Assembly: GCA_030536555.1 (NCBI GenBank) | Contig: JAUNPU010000037.1 | Span: 1-33,559 of the forward strand | DNA: 33,559 nt | Reading direction: 5' to 3' | Source: Eubacteriales bacterium | Lineage (GTDB): Bacteria > Bacillota > Clostridia > Lachnospirales > Lachnospiraceae | Shown here: positions 7,096 to 16,135 of the stretch, one piece after another | How the letters are laid out: the number at the start of each line of letters is the position of its first letter | How positions within the stretch are numbered: position 1 is the stretch's first letter | The notes under the pieces: model-generated | What the model saw: the letters and a program-made list of their open reading frames with translations, nothing else | Told to the model about the DNA's origin: nothing | Databases searched by the model: none | Made by a program: the position numbers and the translations under genes

Positions 7096-7857
7096 CTATA
7101 TTTTCCCCAGAAATCCCAATAATTTTGAGACTTCGCGGGATTTTTCCAAAACCACCCGGCCAAGGGCCTCATAATCCTCTGTAGGCTTGTACAGACTGGA
7201 CACGCTGATGGATCCCAGCACATTCCCATCGGGTCCGAACACCGGTGCTCCCACGCACTCCATGTGTTCCTCTACCTCTCTGGCATCCAGGGCATATCCC
7301 TTCTCTCTCACAGTCTCCAGCTCTGCCATCAGTGACTTCTTATCCAGAATGGTCCGCTCTGTCTTCTTGCGGAATTTGATCCGGTTCATGACCTGCTCTC
7401 TGGTCTCGTCATCACTGTAAGCCAGAATCGCCTTCCCCAGGGAGGTGCAGTACATCGGATTCTTCGTCCCTACGGTTGCTGTGGTAATAATCGGATTCTC
7501 CGGCTCCGCCTTACAGATATAGACCACCTCATGATCGGAACGGACTCCAAAGAACACGGTCTTTCCCAGTTCTCTGGCAAACGCCTTCATCTCCGGCTCG
7601 ATCACGCTGATAAAGTCCAGATTGTTCGTATAATTAATACCGATGCGATAGGCAGTCAGACCGATGGTGTAGCGCTGACGCTGTCCCCGGTCCACATTCA
7701 CCATGCCCATCTCTGCCAGTGTGGTGACGATGTCATAGGCACTGGTCTTGGGCAGTTCCAGCTTCTCGCAAATATCATCCAGTGTGATCCCGTCCGGGTT
7801 CTTGGACACCAGCTTCAGGATCTCTACGGTTCTCTGTGTAGTTCTGTTCAGTTTCAT
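7096..7857 (-). CDS. IclR-family transcriptional regulator, KdgR-like
   Basis: 253 aa, standard IclR length. The N-terminal winged helix-turn-helix (about 1-62) contains RTVEILKLVSKNPDGITLDDIC and LPKTSAYDIVTTLAEMG. The C-terminal ligand-binding domain (about 75-250) carries the usual MYCTSLGKAILAY and DAREVEEHMECVGAPVFG segments. The start ATG at 7857 is preceded by AAAGGCGAG. By position between uxaA and kdgA-kdgK it is expected to sense a pathway intermediate such as KDG, as KdgR does in enterobacteria, and to bind the inverted repeats at 7012-7036. No promoter is obvious in its 91-nt upstream gap, so it may be read through from uxaA. Confidence 0.88.
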   Translation of the reverse strand: MKLNRTTQRTVEILKLVSKNPDGITLDDICEKLELPKTSAYDIVTTLAEMGMVNVDRGQRQRYTIGLTAYRIGINYTNNLDFISVIEPEMKAFARELGKTVFFGVRSDHEVVYICKAEPENPIITTATVGTKNPMYCTSLGKAILAYSDDETREQVMNRIKFRKKTERTILDKKSLMAELETVREKGYALDAREVEEHMECVGAPVFGPDGNVLGSISVSSLYKPTEDYEALGRVVLEKSREVSKLLGFLGKI

Positions 7858-7948
7858 GGAATGTAGTCTCGCCTTTCTTATTCTCTGTAAGGCATGGCCG
7901 GCTTATCCGCAGCAGATGAGGAACGCGGCAGCGCTCCTTCCCGTATGA

Positions 7949-9430
7949 TTACAGGGTTACGCCCTGCTTGAAAATAGCCATATCGTGGAAGCCTGCCTCC
8001 TCGGCTTTTACCTTCTTGCCGGAAGCAACTGCCAGCACATAGTCAAACAGCTCCTGTGCCAGCTGATCCTTACTCTTATCTTCTACCATACGTCCTGCAT
8101 TAAAGTCAATCCAATTATCCTTGTGACCGGCAAGTTTTGAGTTGCTGGAAATCTTCACGGTCGGTACCGGAGATGCAAACGGGGTGCCGCGGCCGGTGGT
8201 AAACAGCACGATATGAGCGCCGGATACTGCCAGTGCAGTGGATGCCACCAGATCGTTGCCCGGTGCGGATAACAGGTTCAGTCCCTTCACCTTCACCGGC
8301 TCGCCGTATGCCAGCACGCCCTTGACCGGAGCGCTTCCGGACTTCTGGGTGCAGCCTAAGGACTTGTCCTCCAAGGTAGAGATGCCGCCCTTTTTGTTGC
8401 CCGGAGACGGATTCTCGTAGATGGTCTGGTTATGGCTGGTAAAGTAGTTCTTAAAGTCATTGATCAGGCTTACGGTCTTGTCGAACAGCTCCGGGGTCTC
8501 GCAGCGGTTCATCAGCAGGGTCTCTGCGCCGAACATCTCCGGAACCTCCGTCAGTATCGTAGTGCCGCCCTTGGAAATCAGCAGATCGGAAAATGCGCCT
8601 ACAGTCGGGTTCGCCGTGATGCCGGACAGTCCGTCAGAGCCGCCGCACTTCATGCCGATGATCAGCTCGCTGGCATCGATCTCTTCTCTGCTGAACGCGC
8701 CTGCGTAGGTCGCCAGCTCCTCGATCAGCTTCATTGCCTCAGCCTGCTCGTCTTCCACGTCCTGACACTGTAAGAACTTCACTCTCTGCTCGTCATACTC
8801 GCCGATGTACTCCTTCAGCACCGGAATGTTGCTGTTCTCACAGCCCAGTCCCAGTACCAGCACACCGGCTGCGTTGGGATGATTGATCATGTCAGCCAGT
8901 ACGGTGCGGGTGTGCTCCTGGTCGTCTCCCATCTGGGAACAGCCGTAAGGATGCGGGAATGCGATGATCTCCTCCACGTTGCCGCCTACGAACTTCTGTG
9001 CCTTCTTCTCCAGTGCCTGAGCGATGGAGTTGACACAGCCTACGGTCGGAACGATCCAGATCTCATTGCGGACACCCACCTTGCCGTTGGCACGGCGATA
9101 TCCCTGAAAGGTTGCATGGGCGGATTCCTTTAAGTTAGAAGCAACCGGCTCATAGGTGTAGTCTAAAAGCTCTCCCAATGCAGTGCGCAGATTGTGTACA
9201 TGTACCCATCCGCCTGCCGGAATGGCTTCCTTTGCATAACCGATGCGGAAGCCGTACTTGATCACCTCGCCGCCCTCAGCAATCGGCTTCAGTGCAAACT
9301 TGTGGCCCTGGGGAATCTCCTCCAGTGTGGTCACCTGATACGGTCCGACTGTCAGCTGCTCTCCGCCTGCAATCGGTCGCAGCGCTACTGCCACATTATC
9401 ATCCTCATGAATCCTGATAAAATCCTGCAT
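7949..9430 (-). CDS. uxaA: Altronate dehydratase, full-length fused form
   Basis: 493 aa, usual UxaA length. It dehydrates D-altronate to 2-keto-3-deoxygluconate in the cytoplasm. The N-terminal SAF-type domain (about 1-95) includes IPQGHKFALKPIAEGGEVIKYG and GGWVHVHNLR. The large catalytic domain (about 108-490) has FPHPYGCSQMGDD, GLGCENS, GMKCGGSDGLSGITANP and TTGRGTPFASPVPTVKIS. The start ATG at 9430 has AAGGAG at 8-nt spacing. It is transcribed from a good promoter overlapped by a LacI-type palindrome and is divergent from lacI-uxaC. A second, split version of this enzyme lies at 16987-18552, so the two may differ in substrate or induction. Confidence 0.92.
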   Translation of the reverse strand: MQDFIRIHEDDNVAVALRPIAGGEQLTVGPYQVTTLEEIPQGHKFALKPIAEGGEVIKYGFRIGYAKEAIPAGGWVHVHNLRTALGELLDYTYEPVASNLKESAHATFQGYRRANGKVGVRNEIWIVPTVGCVNSIAQALEKKAQKFVGGNVEEIIAFPHPYGCSQMGDDQEHTRTVLADMINHPNAAGVLVLGLGCENSNIPVLKEYIGEYDEQRVKFLQCQDVEDEQAEAMKLIEELATYAGAFSREEIDASELIIGMKCGGSDGLSGITANPTVGAFSDLLISKGGTTILTEVPEMFGAETLLMNRCETPELFDKTVSLINDFKNYFTSHNQTIYENPSPGNKKGGISTLEDKSLGCTQKSGSAPVKGVLAYGEPVKVKGLNLLSAPGNDLVASTALAVSGAHIVLFTTGRGTPFASPVPTVKISSNSKLAGHKDNWIDFNAGRMVEDKSKDQLAQELFDYVLAVASGKKVKAEEAGFHDMAIFKQGVTL

Positions 9431-9496
9431 GATATGTTCTCCTTTTTCATTTAAAAATGTGATATCGCCTACTTATCCCATGGTGTCATTCGTTTG

Positions 9497-9510
9497 TGTA
9501 AGTGCTTACA
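9497..9510. promoter_or_regulatory. LacI-type operator at the uxaA promoter
   Basis: TGTAAGTGCTTACA is a 14-bp palindrome in the LacI/CcpA operator style, just downstream of the uxaA -10 element. It is the exact reverse complement of the copy at 9633-9646. Centre-to-centre distance is 136 bp, close to 13 helical turns. It is one base off a cre consensus (CA in place of central CG). Confidence 0.7.
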
Positions 9511-9513
9511 ATT

Positions 9514-9542
9514 ATTCTACAGAATCTTCGTGAATAAGTCAA
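9514..9542 (-). promoter_or_regulatory. Promoter of uxaA
   Basis: Minus strand TTGACT (9537-9542), 17-bp spacer, TAGAAT (9514-9519). The operator at 9497-9510 covers the expected start site. Confidence 0.7.
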
Positions 9543-9593
9543 GACAGATTCCGGTTTTTCTCAAAAAAAACTGTGCAAATAGTTGCAAACCAC

Positions 9594-9622
9594 TTGCATT
9601 ATTCCATTTTCACGGGTATAAT
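9594..9622 (+). promoter_or_regulatory. Promoter of lacI-uxaC
   Basis: TTGCAT (9594-9599), 17-bp spacer, perfect TATAAT (9617-9622). The expected start is about 9629, immediately before the palindrome at 9633-9646. Confidence 0.75.
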
Positions 9623-9632
9623 AGGTTTAGGT

Positions 9633-9646
9633 TGTAAGCACTTACA
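9633..9646. promoter_or_regulatory. LacI-type operator at the lacI-uxaC promoter
   Basis: TGTAAGCACTTACA, the reverse complement of the operator at the uxaA promoter. Placed at about +5 to +18 of the lacI transcript it would give autorepression. Confidence 0.7.
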
Positions 9647-9699
9647 GGAATATTGATGATTTTGGTCATTTTCCTGCAAAAGCGAGAAGAGGTGAACGA

Positions 9700-10701
9700 T
9701 TGAATATTTATGATGTTTCTGAAAAAGCAAAGGTATCCATTGCCACCGTATCCCGCGTGTTGAATGGCAATCCCAACGTCAGTGAGAAGACCCGCACCCG
9801 TGTGCTGGAGGTCATGGACGAGCTGGGCTACACGCCCAACGTATTCGCACGGGGGCTGGGACTGGGCACTATCCAGACCATCGGCATCATGTGCTCCGAC
9901 TCATCCGACCCGTATCTGGCACACGCCATTTACTTTCTGGAGCGGGAGCTTCGAAGCTACGGCTATGATTCCATTCTGTGCTGTACGGGAAGTTCCTTAG
10001 AGACCAAGAGGCAGTATTTCGATCTGCTGCGCTCCAAGAAGGTGGACGCGATCATTCTGGCGGGTTCCAAGTTCATTGAGATGAAGGCAAAGGACAACCA
10101 GTATATCATCGATGCGTCCGCGGAGATTCCCATTATGCTGGTCAATGGTTATCTGAAAGGAGACAACATTTACTGCACCCTGTGTGATGACCGCATGGCA
10201 ATACAGACCGCTGCCGGCAAGCTGATTGCATCCGGCTGCCGGGACATTCTGTATCTGTACACCAGCAATTCCTACAGCGGCACCAACAAGATGAAGGGCT
10301 ACCGCGACGCGCTGACCACCCATGGTCTCCCGCTCCGGGAAGAGTATATTCACAACTGCCGCAAGGATGTGCTGTCTGCCCGCGATCTTCTGCTGGAGCT
10401 TCACAACTCCGGTCTGGTCTTCGATGCGGTGATGACCTCCGACGATACTTTGGCTGTAGGCGCTGTCAAGTACGCCCACGCCACCGGGCGAAGCATTCCG
10501 GATGACTTAAGCATCGTCGGCTACAACAATTCCATCTATGCTGTGTGTACGGACCCGGAGCTTACCTCCATCGACACCAAAGTCGAGGCACTGTGTACCA
10601 GCACCGTCAATACCCTGATGGGCGTTTTCAACGGCGGCAATGTCCCCAGTCGGACTACTATTGCTGCCGATTTGATAAAAAGAGCAACTACCAAATTTTA
10701 A
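9700..10701 (+). CDS. LacI-family transcriptional regulator of the uxaA / uxaC divergon
   Basis: 333 aa. The N-terminal helix-turn-helix and hinge helix (IYDVSEKAKVSIATVSRVLN, residues 3-22) are followed by a periplasmic-binding-protein-like effector domain (about 60-330) with the typical VDAIILAGSKF and LSIVGYNNS segments. The start is a TTG at 9700, supported by AGAAGAGGTGA a few nt upstream and by the helix-turn-helix beginning at residue 3; no in-frame ATG or GTG fits. It is cotranscribed with uxaC (23-nt gap). It probably represses both its own operon and the divergent uxaA through the paired palindromes. The inducer is unknown but likely a uronate or an early intermediate. Confidence 0.9.
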   Translation: MNIYDVSEKAKVSIATVSRVLNGNPNVSEKTRTRVLEVMDELGYTPNVFARGLGLGTIQTIGIMCSDSSDPYLAHAIYFLERELRSYGYDSILCCTGSSLETKRQYFDLLRSKKVDAIILAGSKFIEMKAKDNQYIIDASAEIPIMLVNGYLKGDNIYCTLCDDRMAIQTAAGKLIASGCRDILYLYTSNSYSGTNKMKGYRDALTTHGLPLREEYIHNCRKDVLSARDLLLELHNSGLVFDAVMTSDDTLAVGAVKYAHATGRSIPDDLSIVGYNNSIYAVCTDPELTSIDTKVEALCTSTVNTLMGVFNGGNVPSRTTIAADLIKRATTKF

Positions 10702-10724
10702 CTTATTTAAGGAGGATTTTCCCC

Positions 10725-12128
10725 ATGAAACAGTTTATGGACAAAGATTTCTTACTGTCAACCGAGTCCGCACAGCAGTTATTCCACGACTATGCAGAGA
10801 AGATGCCGATTCTGGACTACCACTGCCACATCAACCCGCGTGAGATCGCTGAGGACCGCAAGTTTGAGAACATCACTCAGGTATGGCTGGGCGGCGACCA
10901 TTACAAGTGGCGTCAGATGCGTTCCAACGGCGTGGATGAGAAGTACATCACTGGCGACGCTACCGACCGTGAGAAGTTCCAGAAGTGGGCAGAGACCTTA
11001 GAGAAGCTGATCGGCAACCCGCTGTACCACTGGAGCCACTTAGAGCTGCAGAGATACTTCGGCTACACCGGTCATCTGAACGGCGAGACCGCTGAGGAAG
11101 TCTGGAACCTGTGCAACGAGCAGCTTCAGAACAAGTGGTCCGTTCGCAGCCTGATCAAGGCTTCCAACGTTACCCTGATCTGCACCACCGACGATCCGAT
11201 CGACACCCTGGAGTGGCATCAGAAGATCGCTGCTGACGACACCTTCGACGTACAGGTACTGCCGGCATGGAGACCGGACAAGGCTATGAACGTGGAGAAG
11301 CCGGACTATGCCGAGTATCTGGCTAAGCTTTCCGCAGTAAGCGGCGTAGAGGTAAAGGACTTCGCTTCCTTAAAAGCAGCTCTTAAGAATCGTATGGAGT
11401 ACTTCAGCGCCAACGGCTGCTGTGTATCCGACCATGCTCTGGAGTATGTGATGTACTACCCGGCTGACGACGCTGCCATCGACGCAATCATGGCAAAGAG
11501 CCTGGCTGGCGAGAAGATCACCAAGGAAGAGGAGCTGACCTTCAAGACCGCATTCATGCTGTTCGTAGCAAAAGAGTACAACCGCATGGGATGGGTAATG
11601 CAGCTGCACTATGGCTGCAAGCGTGACAACAACGCATTTATGTATCAGCAGCTTGGCCCGGATACCGGATTTGACTGCATCAACAACTACGCTCCGTCCG
11701 CACAGATGGCTGACTTCCTGAACGCACTGAGCGCTTCCAACGAGGTTCCGAAGACCATCATCTACTCTCTGAACCCGAATGACGACGCTTCCATCGGCAC
11801 CATCCTTGGCTGCTTCCAGGATCCGTCCATCGCAGGCAAGATTCAGCAGGGTTCCGCATGGTGGTTCAACGATCACAAGGCAGGCATGACCAATCAGATG
11901 ACCAGCCTGGCTAACCTGGGCTGCCTTGGCAACTTCAACGGCATGCTGACCGACTCCAGAAGCTTCCTGTCCTACACCAGACATGAGTACTTCCGTCGTA
12001 TCATGTGCGAGCTGATCGGCGGCTGGGTAGAGAACGGCGAGTACCCCAACGACCAGAAGGCTCTGAAGGCAATCGTAGAAGGCATCTGCTACAACAACGC
12101 AGTAAGATACTTCGGCTTCAATCTGTAA
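10725..12128 (+). CDS. uxaC: Uronate (glucuronate/galacturonate) isomerase
   Basis: 467 aa amidohydrolase-superfamily enzyme. It converts D-glucuronate to D-fructuronate and D-galacturonate to D-tagaturonate. The start ATG at 10725 is fixed by TTTAAGGAGG upstream; the frame stays open further 5' but that part overlaps lacI and is not coding. Visible signatures are the metal-binding DYHCHINPREI (about residues 28-38), GGDHYKWRQMRSNG, the central HYGCKRDNN, WWFNDHKAGM, and the C-terminal GMLTDSRSFLSYTRHEYFRR. It is the second gene after lacI and is followed by a strong terminator. A paralogue is encoded at 14702-16108. Confidence 0.95.
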   Translation: MKQFMDKDFLLSTESAQQLFHDYAEKMPILDYHCHINPREIAEDRKFENITQVWLGGDHYKWRQMRSNGVDEKYITGDATDREKFQKWAETLEKLIGNPLYHWSHLELQRYFGYTGHLNGETAEEVWNLCNEQLQNKWSVRSLIKASNVTLICTTDDPIDTLEWHQKIAADDTFDVQVLPAWRPDKAMNVEKPDYAEYLAKLSAVSGVEVKDFASLKAALKNRMEYFSANGCCVSDHALEYVMYYPADDAAIDAIMAKSLAGEKITKEEELTFKTAFMLFVAKEYNRMGWVMQLHYGCKRDNNAFMYQQLGPDTGFDCINNYAPSAQMADFLNALSASNEVPKTIIYSLNPNDDASIGTILGCFQDPSIAGKIQQGSAWWFNDHKAGMTNQMTSLANLGCLGNFNGMLTDSRSFLSYTRHEYFRRIMCELIGGWVENGEYPNDQKALKAIVEGICYNNAVRYFGFNL

Positions 12129-12162
12129 TTTAAATGAAACGTGCGCCCTCCGGCACACTCAG

Positions 12163-12213
12163 AAAAAGCTCCGCTGTATGTGAGATTTCTTCACACACAG
12201 CAGAGCTTTTTTA
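12163..12213. terminator. Bidirectional terminator between uxaC and ogl
   Basis: AAAAAGCTC (12163-12171) pairs with GAGCTTTTT (12203-12211), with an inner GCTGT/ACAGC extension. It has a T run on each strand and lies between two convergent genes. Confidence 0.8.
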
Positions 12214-12259
12214 TTGATTTTATTGTATGCTTTCTCCAGCTGCCCCCAAGGATGCCTGC

Positions 12260-13540
12260 CTACAGCTCCTGCGGTGTCCGGGCAGACACGCAGTAGACAT
12301 TGACCTTCTTATCCATCCGGCTGTTGAAGAATACCCGGTCGCCGGTGTGACTGTATATCGGATGGGGATGGGCATCCTGTCCCAGCCAGTCGCTCTCATG
12401 CTTGCAGAGCGGAACCCAGGTAAGAACTCCCCGCTCCCAGTCCGGAACCACCTTGCAGATATACTCCGCATCCTTCTTGTGGGGGTCCGGGCCATTGTCG
12501 GTGCTGTTCTCCCACACCTTCTTTACTTCCCACGGATACTTGAAATATCCGTCGCAGACCAGATTGCCCCTGTGGTCCATGGTGAAATGACCATAGGCAT
12601 CGTAGTCCTCCGGCAGCGCGATCTCCCAGTATTTCTTTGTGGCAAGCTCGTACTTTCCCACCATAGCAGGTCCGTCTGCATAGCCGCCGTGATAGATGAT
12701 GGTCGTCCCGTCGTCGCTCCACATCTCATGGCACACCCAGTCTGCCGCCTTTCGCGGATACCCCGCCGGATTGCCAAGCGTGTCATCTCCCTCCACCCGG
12801 ATGCGGATGATCTCATCAGATGCGTGGTCATACATCCAGATTCTCCGGATACCGCAGTCGAAGCTGGACCACTCATGGTTGTACATGATCTTCTCGGAAT
12901 CCGCCGGATTGAACTGCACATGGGTGATCCAGCACTTCGGCACCTGCTTCTCATACAGCAGTTCGCCGCTGGCTGTATCATACACGCACAGGTAGCTGCT
13001 CAGATTCTCCTGCTGCACTCTCCCGTCGATGTCGTACACCGGGCGCCTGTCAAGGCCGGAGCCTTCTGTCTCCGGGTCAAAGTCCAGACAGCGGCCGTCT
13101 GTCATCGGCACGCAGAGCTTCATTCCGTCTGCGCTCACATGGGTGAACGCGGTCATTCTGCCGTCCGGCACCACATTCAGCTCTGTGATATTGCCATCCC
13201 GGTCTGCCTTACAGATCCTGTCATCCTGAATATAGTAGATAATCTCCCGCTCATAGTCCAGGCAGACGCTGGCCTTTCCCAGTCCCTGATTGAAGGTCCC
13301 GTCAAAATAAACATAGCTTTTCAGGGTCCCTTTGGTGTTGTTGGTCAGCACCTTCTCCTGACCGGTGAACATGTCGCGGACGATCACGTTGGGACTGCCG
13401 CCCCGGTCGCTCATCAGGTAGATCCGCTCATCGCTTTTTCCCAGCGAAGAACAGGTGAAGTACAGTAGCTGTGTATTATATTCCTGCCGCCCCAGACAAT
13501 CGCTGACCAGGATGCGGCCGTTTAATGGTTTTGATTCCAC
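12260..13540 (-). CDS. ogl: Oligogalacturonate lyase, PL22 family
   Basis: 426 aa from a GTG at 13540, chosen because AAAGGAG lies 7 nt upstream and this start falls 16 nt after the lacI stop; an upstream ATG (13588) would overlap lacI by 32 nt and has no such site. A cytoplasmic seven-bladed beta-propeller lyase of this family splits unsaturated and saturated digalacturonate to 5-keto-4-deoxyuronate. NHEWSSFDCGIRRIW, DWVCHEMW and the C-terminal QDAHPHP (Gln388, His391, His393) match the manganese-binding Gln-x-x-His-x-His arrangement known in PL22. There is no signal peptide. It is the last gene of the long minus-strand series. KduI, which would act on its product, is not in the window. Confidence 0.85.
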   Translation of the reverse strand: MESKPLNGRILVSDCLGRQEYNTQLLYFTCSSLGKSDERIYLMSDRGGSPNVIVRDMFTGQEKVLTNNTKGTLKSYVYFDGTFNQGLGKASVCLDYEREIIYYIQDDRICKADRDGNITELNVVPDGRMTAFTHVSADGMKLCVPMTDGRCLDFDPETEGSGLDRRPVYDIDGRVQQENLSSYLCVYDTASGELLYEKQVPKCWITHVQFNPADSEKIMYNHEWSSFDCGIRRIWMYDHASDEIIRIRVEGDDTLGNPAGYPRKAADWVCHEMWSDDGTTIIYHGGYADGPAMVGKYELATKKYWEIALPEDYDAYGHFTMDHRGNLVCDGYFKYPWEVKKVWENSTDNGPDPHKKDAEYICKVVPDWERGVLTWVPLCKHESDWLGQDAHPHPIYSHTGDRVFFNSRMDKKVNVYCVSARTPQEL

Positions 13541-13556
13541 GTCTTTGCTCCTTTCC

Positions 13557-14654
13557 TTATTCCAGGAAGCGAACCGAATTTTTCTCAAACAGGCTCAGAT
13601 TGCTTCGAAATACGATCTGGCTTCCCACCACGAACAACTGCTCCGGCCTGATATCCCTCAACAGATACTCCACCAGCAGGCGCGTTGCCATAAATGCCTG
13701 AGCGTATGGATTCTTCTGTACCAGATTCTGGAAGACGCCGTCCCGCAGAGCCTGCTTGTTCTCCTCGAACAGGTCGCTTCCCACCGCAACCAGACGACCG
13801 ACCTTTCCGCTCTCGCAGAGCGCCTTTGCCAGCATCACGCTGGTTCTGGATGAGACACAGCAGGCAGCTGCCAGATCCGGACGTTTCACTTGTTCCAGAA
13901 TGCTCTGGTAGGTATCCCCGCAGATTTGATTGGAATGCTCCTTGTAGACCAGATTCTCGTGACCGTTTTCCTGCATATAAGCATCAAAACCCTCCTCAAT
14001 CAGGCGATGAGACGCATATTCCGGAATACCGGCACAGAGCAGGATACTTCCACATGAGGGAATCCGGCTCATAATAATCTCCGCCATCGTCCTGCCGATA
14101 CTGTCGTAATCCGCCGCCACACAGAGCAGCCGTCCGCTCTCCGGCATATCCGTATCTGTCAGAACCAGTACCAGCCCCTTATCTACATAACCCCGAAGAG
14201 TTTCCGCCGTAAACGGACATCGGTTTCCGTGAAGCACAAGACCATCCAGTTCTCCTGCATCCAGAAGCCCCTGCAGTCTCCCCAGCACATCCTGCTGACG
14301 CTGACGCAGATTCTTCTCATCATTGCTGTCATTTTCCGGATAGGCAAATTCCCGGATGGATACATTCATATCCTGAATCCGATCCTTATAGGCCCGAAAG
14401 CCGTTCCAAAGCTGAGGATAATAATACCGGTTATCTCCACTGATGCTGGGGAAGCACACTGCAAGATGAATTGTCTTGCGTTTCAGTGCTGCCGCTGCCG
14501 CATTGGGATGGTAGTCCATCTCCTTCGCCAGAGCACGGATTCTCTCTCTGGTGGCCGGACTGACTCCCGTCTTGTCACTGAGAGCCAGATGCACCGTTCC
14601 CAGCGATACTCCCGCCGCTGCCGCAATATCCTTGATCGTCACTCTGTTGCTCAT
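13557..14654 (-). CDS. LacI-family regulator with sugar-binding-protein-like sensor domain
   Basis: 365 aa. The N-terminal helix-turn-helix, TIKDIAAAAGVSLGTVHLAL (residues 5-24), is unusual because the common TVSRVLN is replaced by TVHLALS. Effector domain about 62-350, of the Peripla_BP_4 kind. The ATG at 14654 has AGGAGG upstream. It sits between uxaC2 and ogl (gaps 47 and 16 nt), so it is probably cotranscribed with them. As the only regulator inside the long operon series it is the best candidate to bind the AAAACGTTTT operators before both TRAP operons (inference; the LacI at 30584-31582 is the alternative). Confidence 0.88.
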   Translation of the reverse strand: MSNRVTIKDIAAAAGVSLGTVHLALSDKTGVSPATRERIRALAKEMDYHPNAAAAALKRKTIHLAVCFPSISGDNRYYYPQLWNGFRAYKDRIQDMNVSIREFAYPENDSNDEKNLRQRQQDVLGRLQGLLDAGELDGLVLHGNRCPFTAETLRGYVDKGLVLVLTDTDMPESGRLLCVAADYDSIGRTMAEIIMSRIPSCGSILLCAGIPEYASHRLIEEGFDAYMQENGHENLVYKEHSNQICGDTYQSILEQVKRPDLAAACCVSSRTSVMLAKALCESGKVGRLVAVGSDLFEENKQALRDGVFQNLVQKNPYAQAFMATRLLVEYLLRDIRPEQLFVVGSQIVFRSNLSLFEKNSVRFLE

Positions 14655-14701
14655 TCCATCATCCTCCTGATTCCTTTGTGAGGGTTTCTGCCGGATGACT
14701 C

Positions 14702-16108
14702 TTAAAACCCAAAATACTCTTTCACATTATAGTAGCAGATATTCTGCACTGTCTTCGCCAGCTCCTCCTCGCCGGAGAAATATTCACCGCGCTCCACAAG
14801 CTCTCCAAGAAAATTGCAGAGTACTCTGCGGTATAATTCATGCCGTGGATAGGACAGGAAGCTCCGGCTGTCTGTCAGCATGCCGACCGAAAGACTGATC
14901 GGATACAGATTAGACGCTGCGCGGAACTGCCGGTCAATTCCATAAATCTGATCATGGAACCACCACGGCGCCCCAAGCTGCACTTTTGCACGAGTCGCTT
15001 TTTCACAGAACCCTGCTGCTAATATAGCATAATTTTCCGTATTTGTCCCATCAAGACAGTATAAAATTGTCTTCGGAAGCATATTTTCCAGAGTCAGTCG
15101 GTTCAAAAGCTCGCCTACGCTCTGTACCTGGGTGGTATCGTCCGCACAGTCAAATCCGGTACTCTTTCCAACCAACTTTACATATTTGCGGTTTGCATTC
15201 AGATATGTACCAATATGAAGCTGCATCACATAACCGTTTCTGCAGTACATTTTTCCCATCTCATACAGGAACGCACTGCGGTACTTATCATCTTCCAGCC
15301 TGCTGATTGCCTCTCCACCAACAGCCTTTGCAAAAATCTCCTCAATTTCTTCCTCGGTATAATCCACCCAGGTGAAATCCGGAATTCCATCATCGGATAC
15401 GGTGGTTCCAGTAATCTCACGGAAATACTGCAGCCGCTTCTCCAGCGCAGCTACCATTTCGCAGAAATTGCCAACCGGCATATCCGCTGCCCGGCTCAGA
15501 GACTTCATGTAAGCCCCAAATTCCGGCGCTGCCACAAACATGGCATTATCCGGTCGGAACGCTGTGATCACTCTCGTCTTCAAAGTCGGATCCGCATTCA
15601 TTTCCATGTGATAATGCAGATCATCGATGGGATCCTCCGTGGTGCTCACCAGCTCCACATTGGAGATTTCCATGCACCAGCGCGGGGTAATATTCTTCTC
15701 CCTGATCATGGTTTTGGTCTTCTGATAGATTTCCTCTGCATTTCTGCTGCTGAGCGGCTCATCGATGCCGAAGAACCGCTTCAGCTCCAGCGCACACCAG
15801 ATATAAATCGGATTTCCAATCAGCTGCGGAAGTATCTCTGCAAACTTCATGTATTTCTCATAATAGGAAGTCTCTGTTCCTGTAATATACTTCTCCTCAA
15901 TGCCGAAGGTGCGCATCGCACGCCACTTGTAATGGTCGCCGGACAGCCACATCTCACCGATGTCCTCAAACTGCTTATTCTCGCAGATATCCCTGGGCTG
16001 CAGATGACAGTGATAATCGATGATCGGCAGATGCTCCGCATATTTGTGATACAGCATGCGACCGGTCTCATTGGTCAGACAAAGTTCCTCGTTAAAACGT
16101 GTATTCAT
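14702..16108 (-). CDS. uxaC: Uronate isomerase, second copy
   Basis: 468 aa, full length. The same signatures as the first copy are present: DYHCHLQPRDICENKQFEDIG with the metal-binding HxH, SGDHYKWRAMRTFGIEEKYITG, LHIGTYLNANRKY, GAPWWFHDQIYGIDRQ and GMLTDSRSFLSYPRHELYRR. Similarity to the first UxaC is clear but far from identical, so this is an old paralogue rather than a recent copy. The ATG at 16108 has AGGAGG at 8-nt spacing. It is embedded in the TRAP/split-UxaA/SDR series, so it probably works with the transporters. The two copies may prefer different uronates or answer to different inducers (inference). Confidence 0.93.
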   Translation of the reverse strand: MNTRFNEELCLTNETGRMLYHKYAEHLPIIDYHCHLQPRDICENKQFEDIGEMWLSGDHYKWRAMRTFGIEEKYITGTETSYYEKYMKFAEILPQLIGNPIYIWCALELKRFFGIDEPLSSRNAEEIYQKTKTMIREKNITPRWCMEISNVELVSTTEDPIDDLHYHMEMNADPTLKTRVITAFRPDNAMFVAAPEFGAYMKSLSRAADMPVGNFCEMVAALEKRLQYFREITGTTVSDDGIPDFTWVDYTEEEIEEIFAKAVGGEAISRLEDDKYRSAFLYEMGKMYCRNGYVMQLHIGTYLNANRKYVKLVGKSTGFDCADDTTQVQSVGELLNRLTLENMLPKTILYCLDGTNTENYAILAAGFCEKATRAKVQLGAPWWFHDQIYGIDRQFRAASNLYPISLSVGMLTDSRSFLSYPRHELYRRVLCNFLGELVERGEYFSGEEELAKTVQNICYYNVKEYFGF

Positions 16109-16135
16109 GCCTCTATCCTCCTGATCGTCTCGTCC

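Noticed and set aside
12227..13468. Plus-strand open frame of 413 codons antisense to ogl
   Set aside because: It is a shadow of ogl: composition is unlike a real protein (His/Val/Leu-rich), there is no ribosome-binding site, and the minus-strand gene has family motifs.
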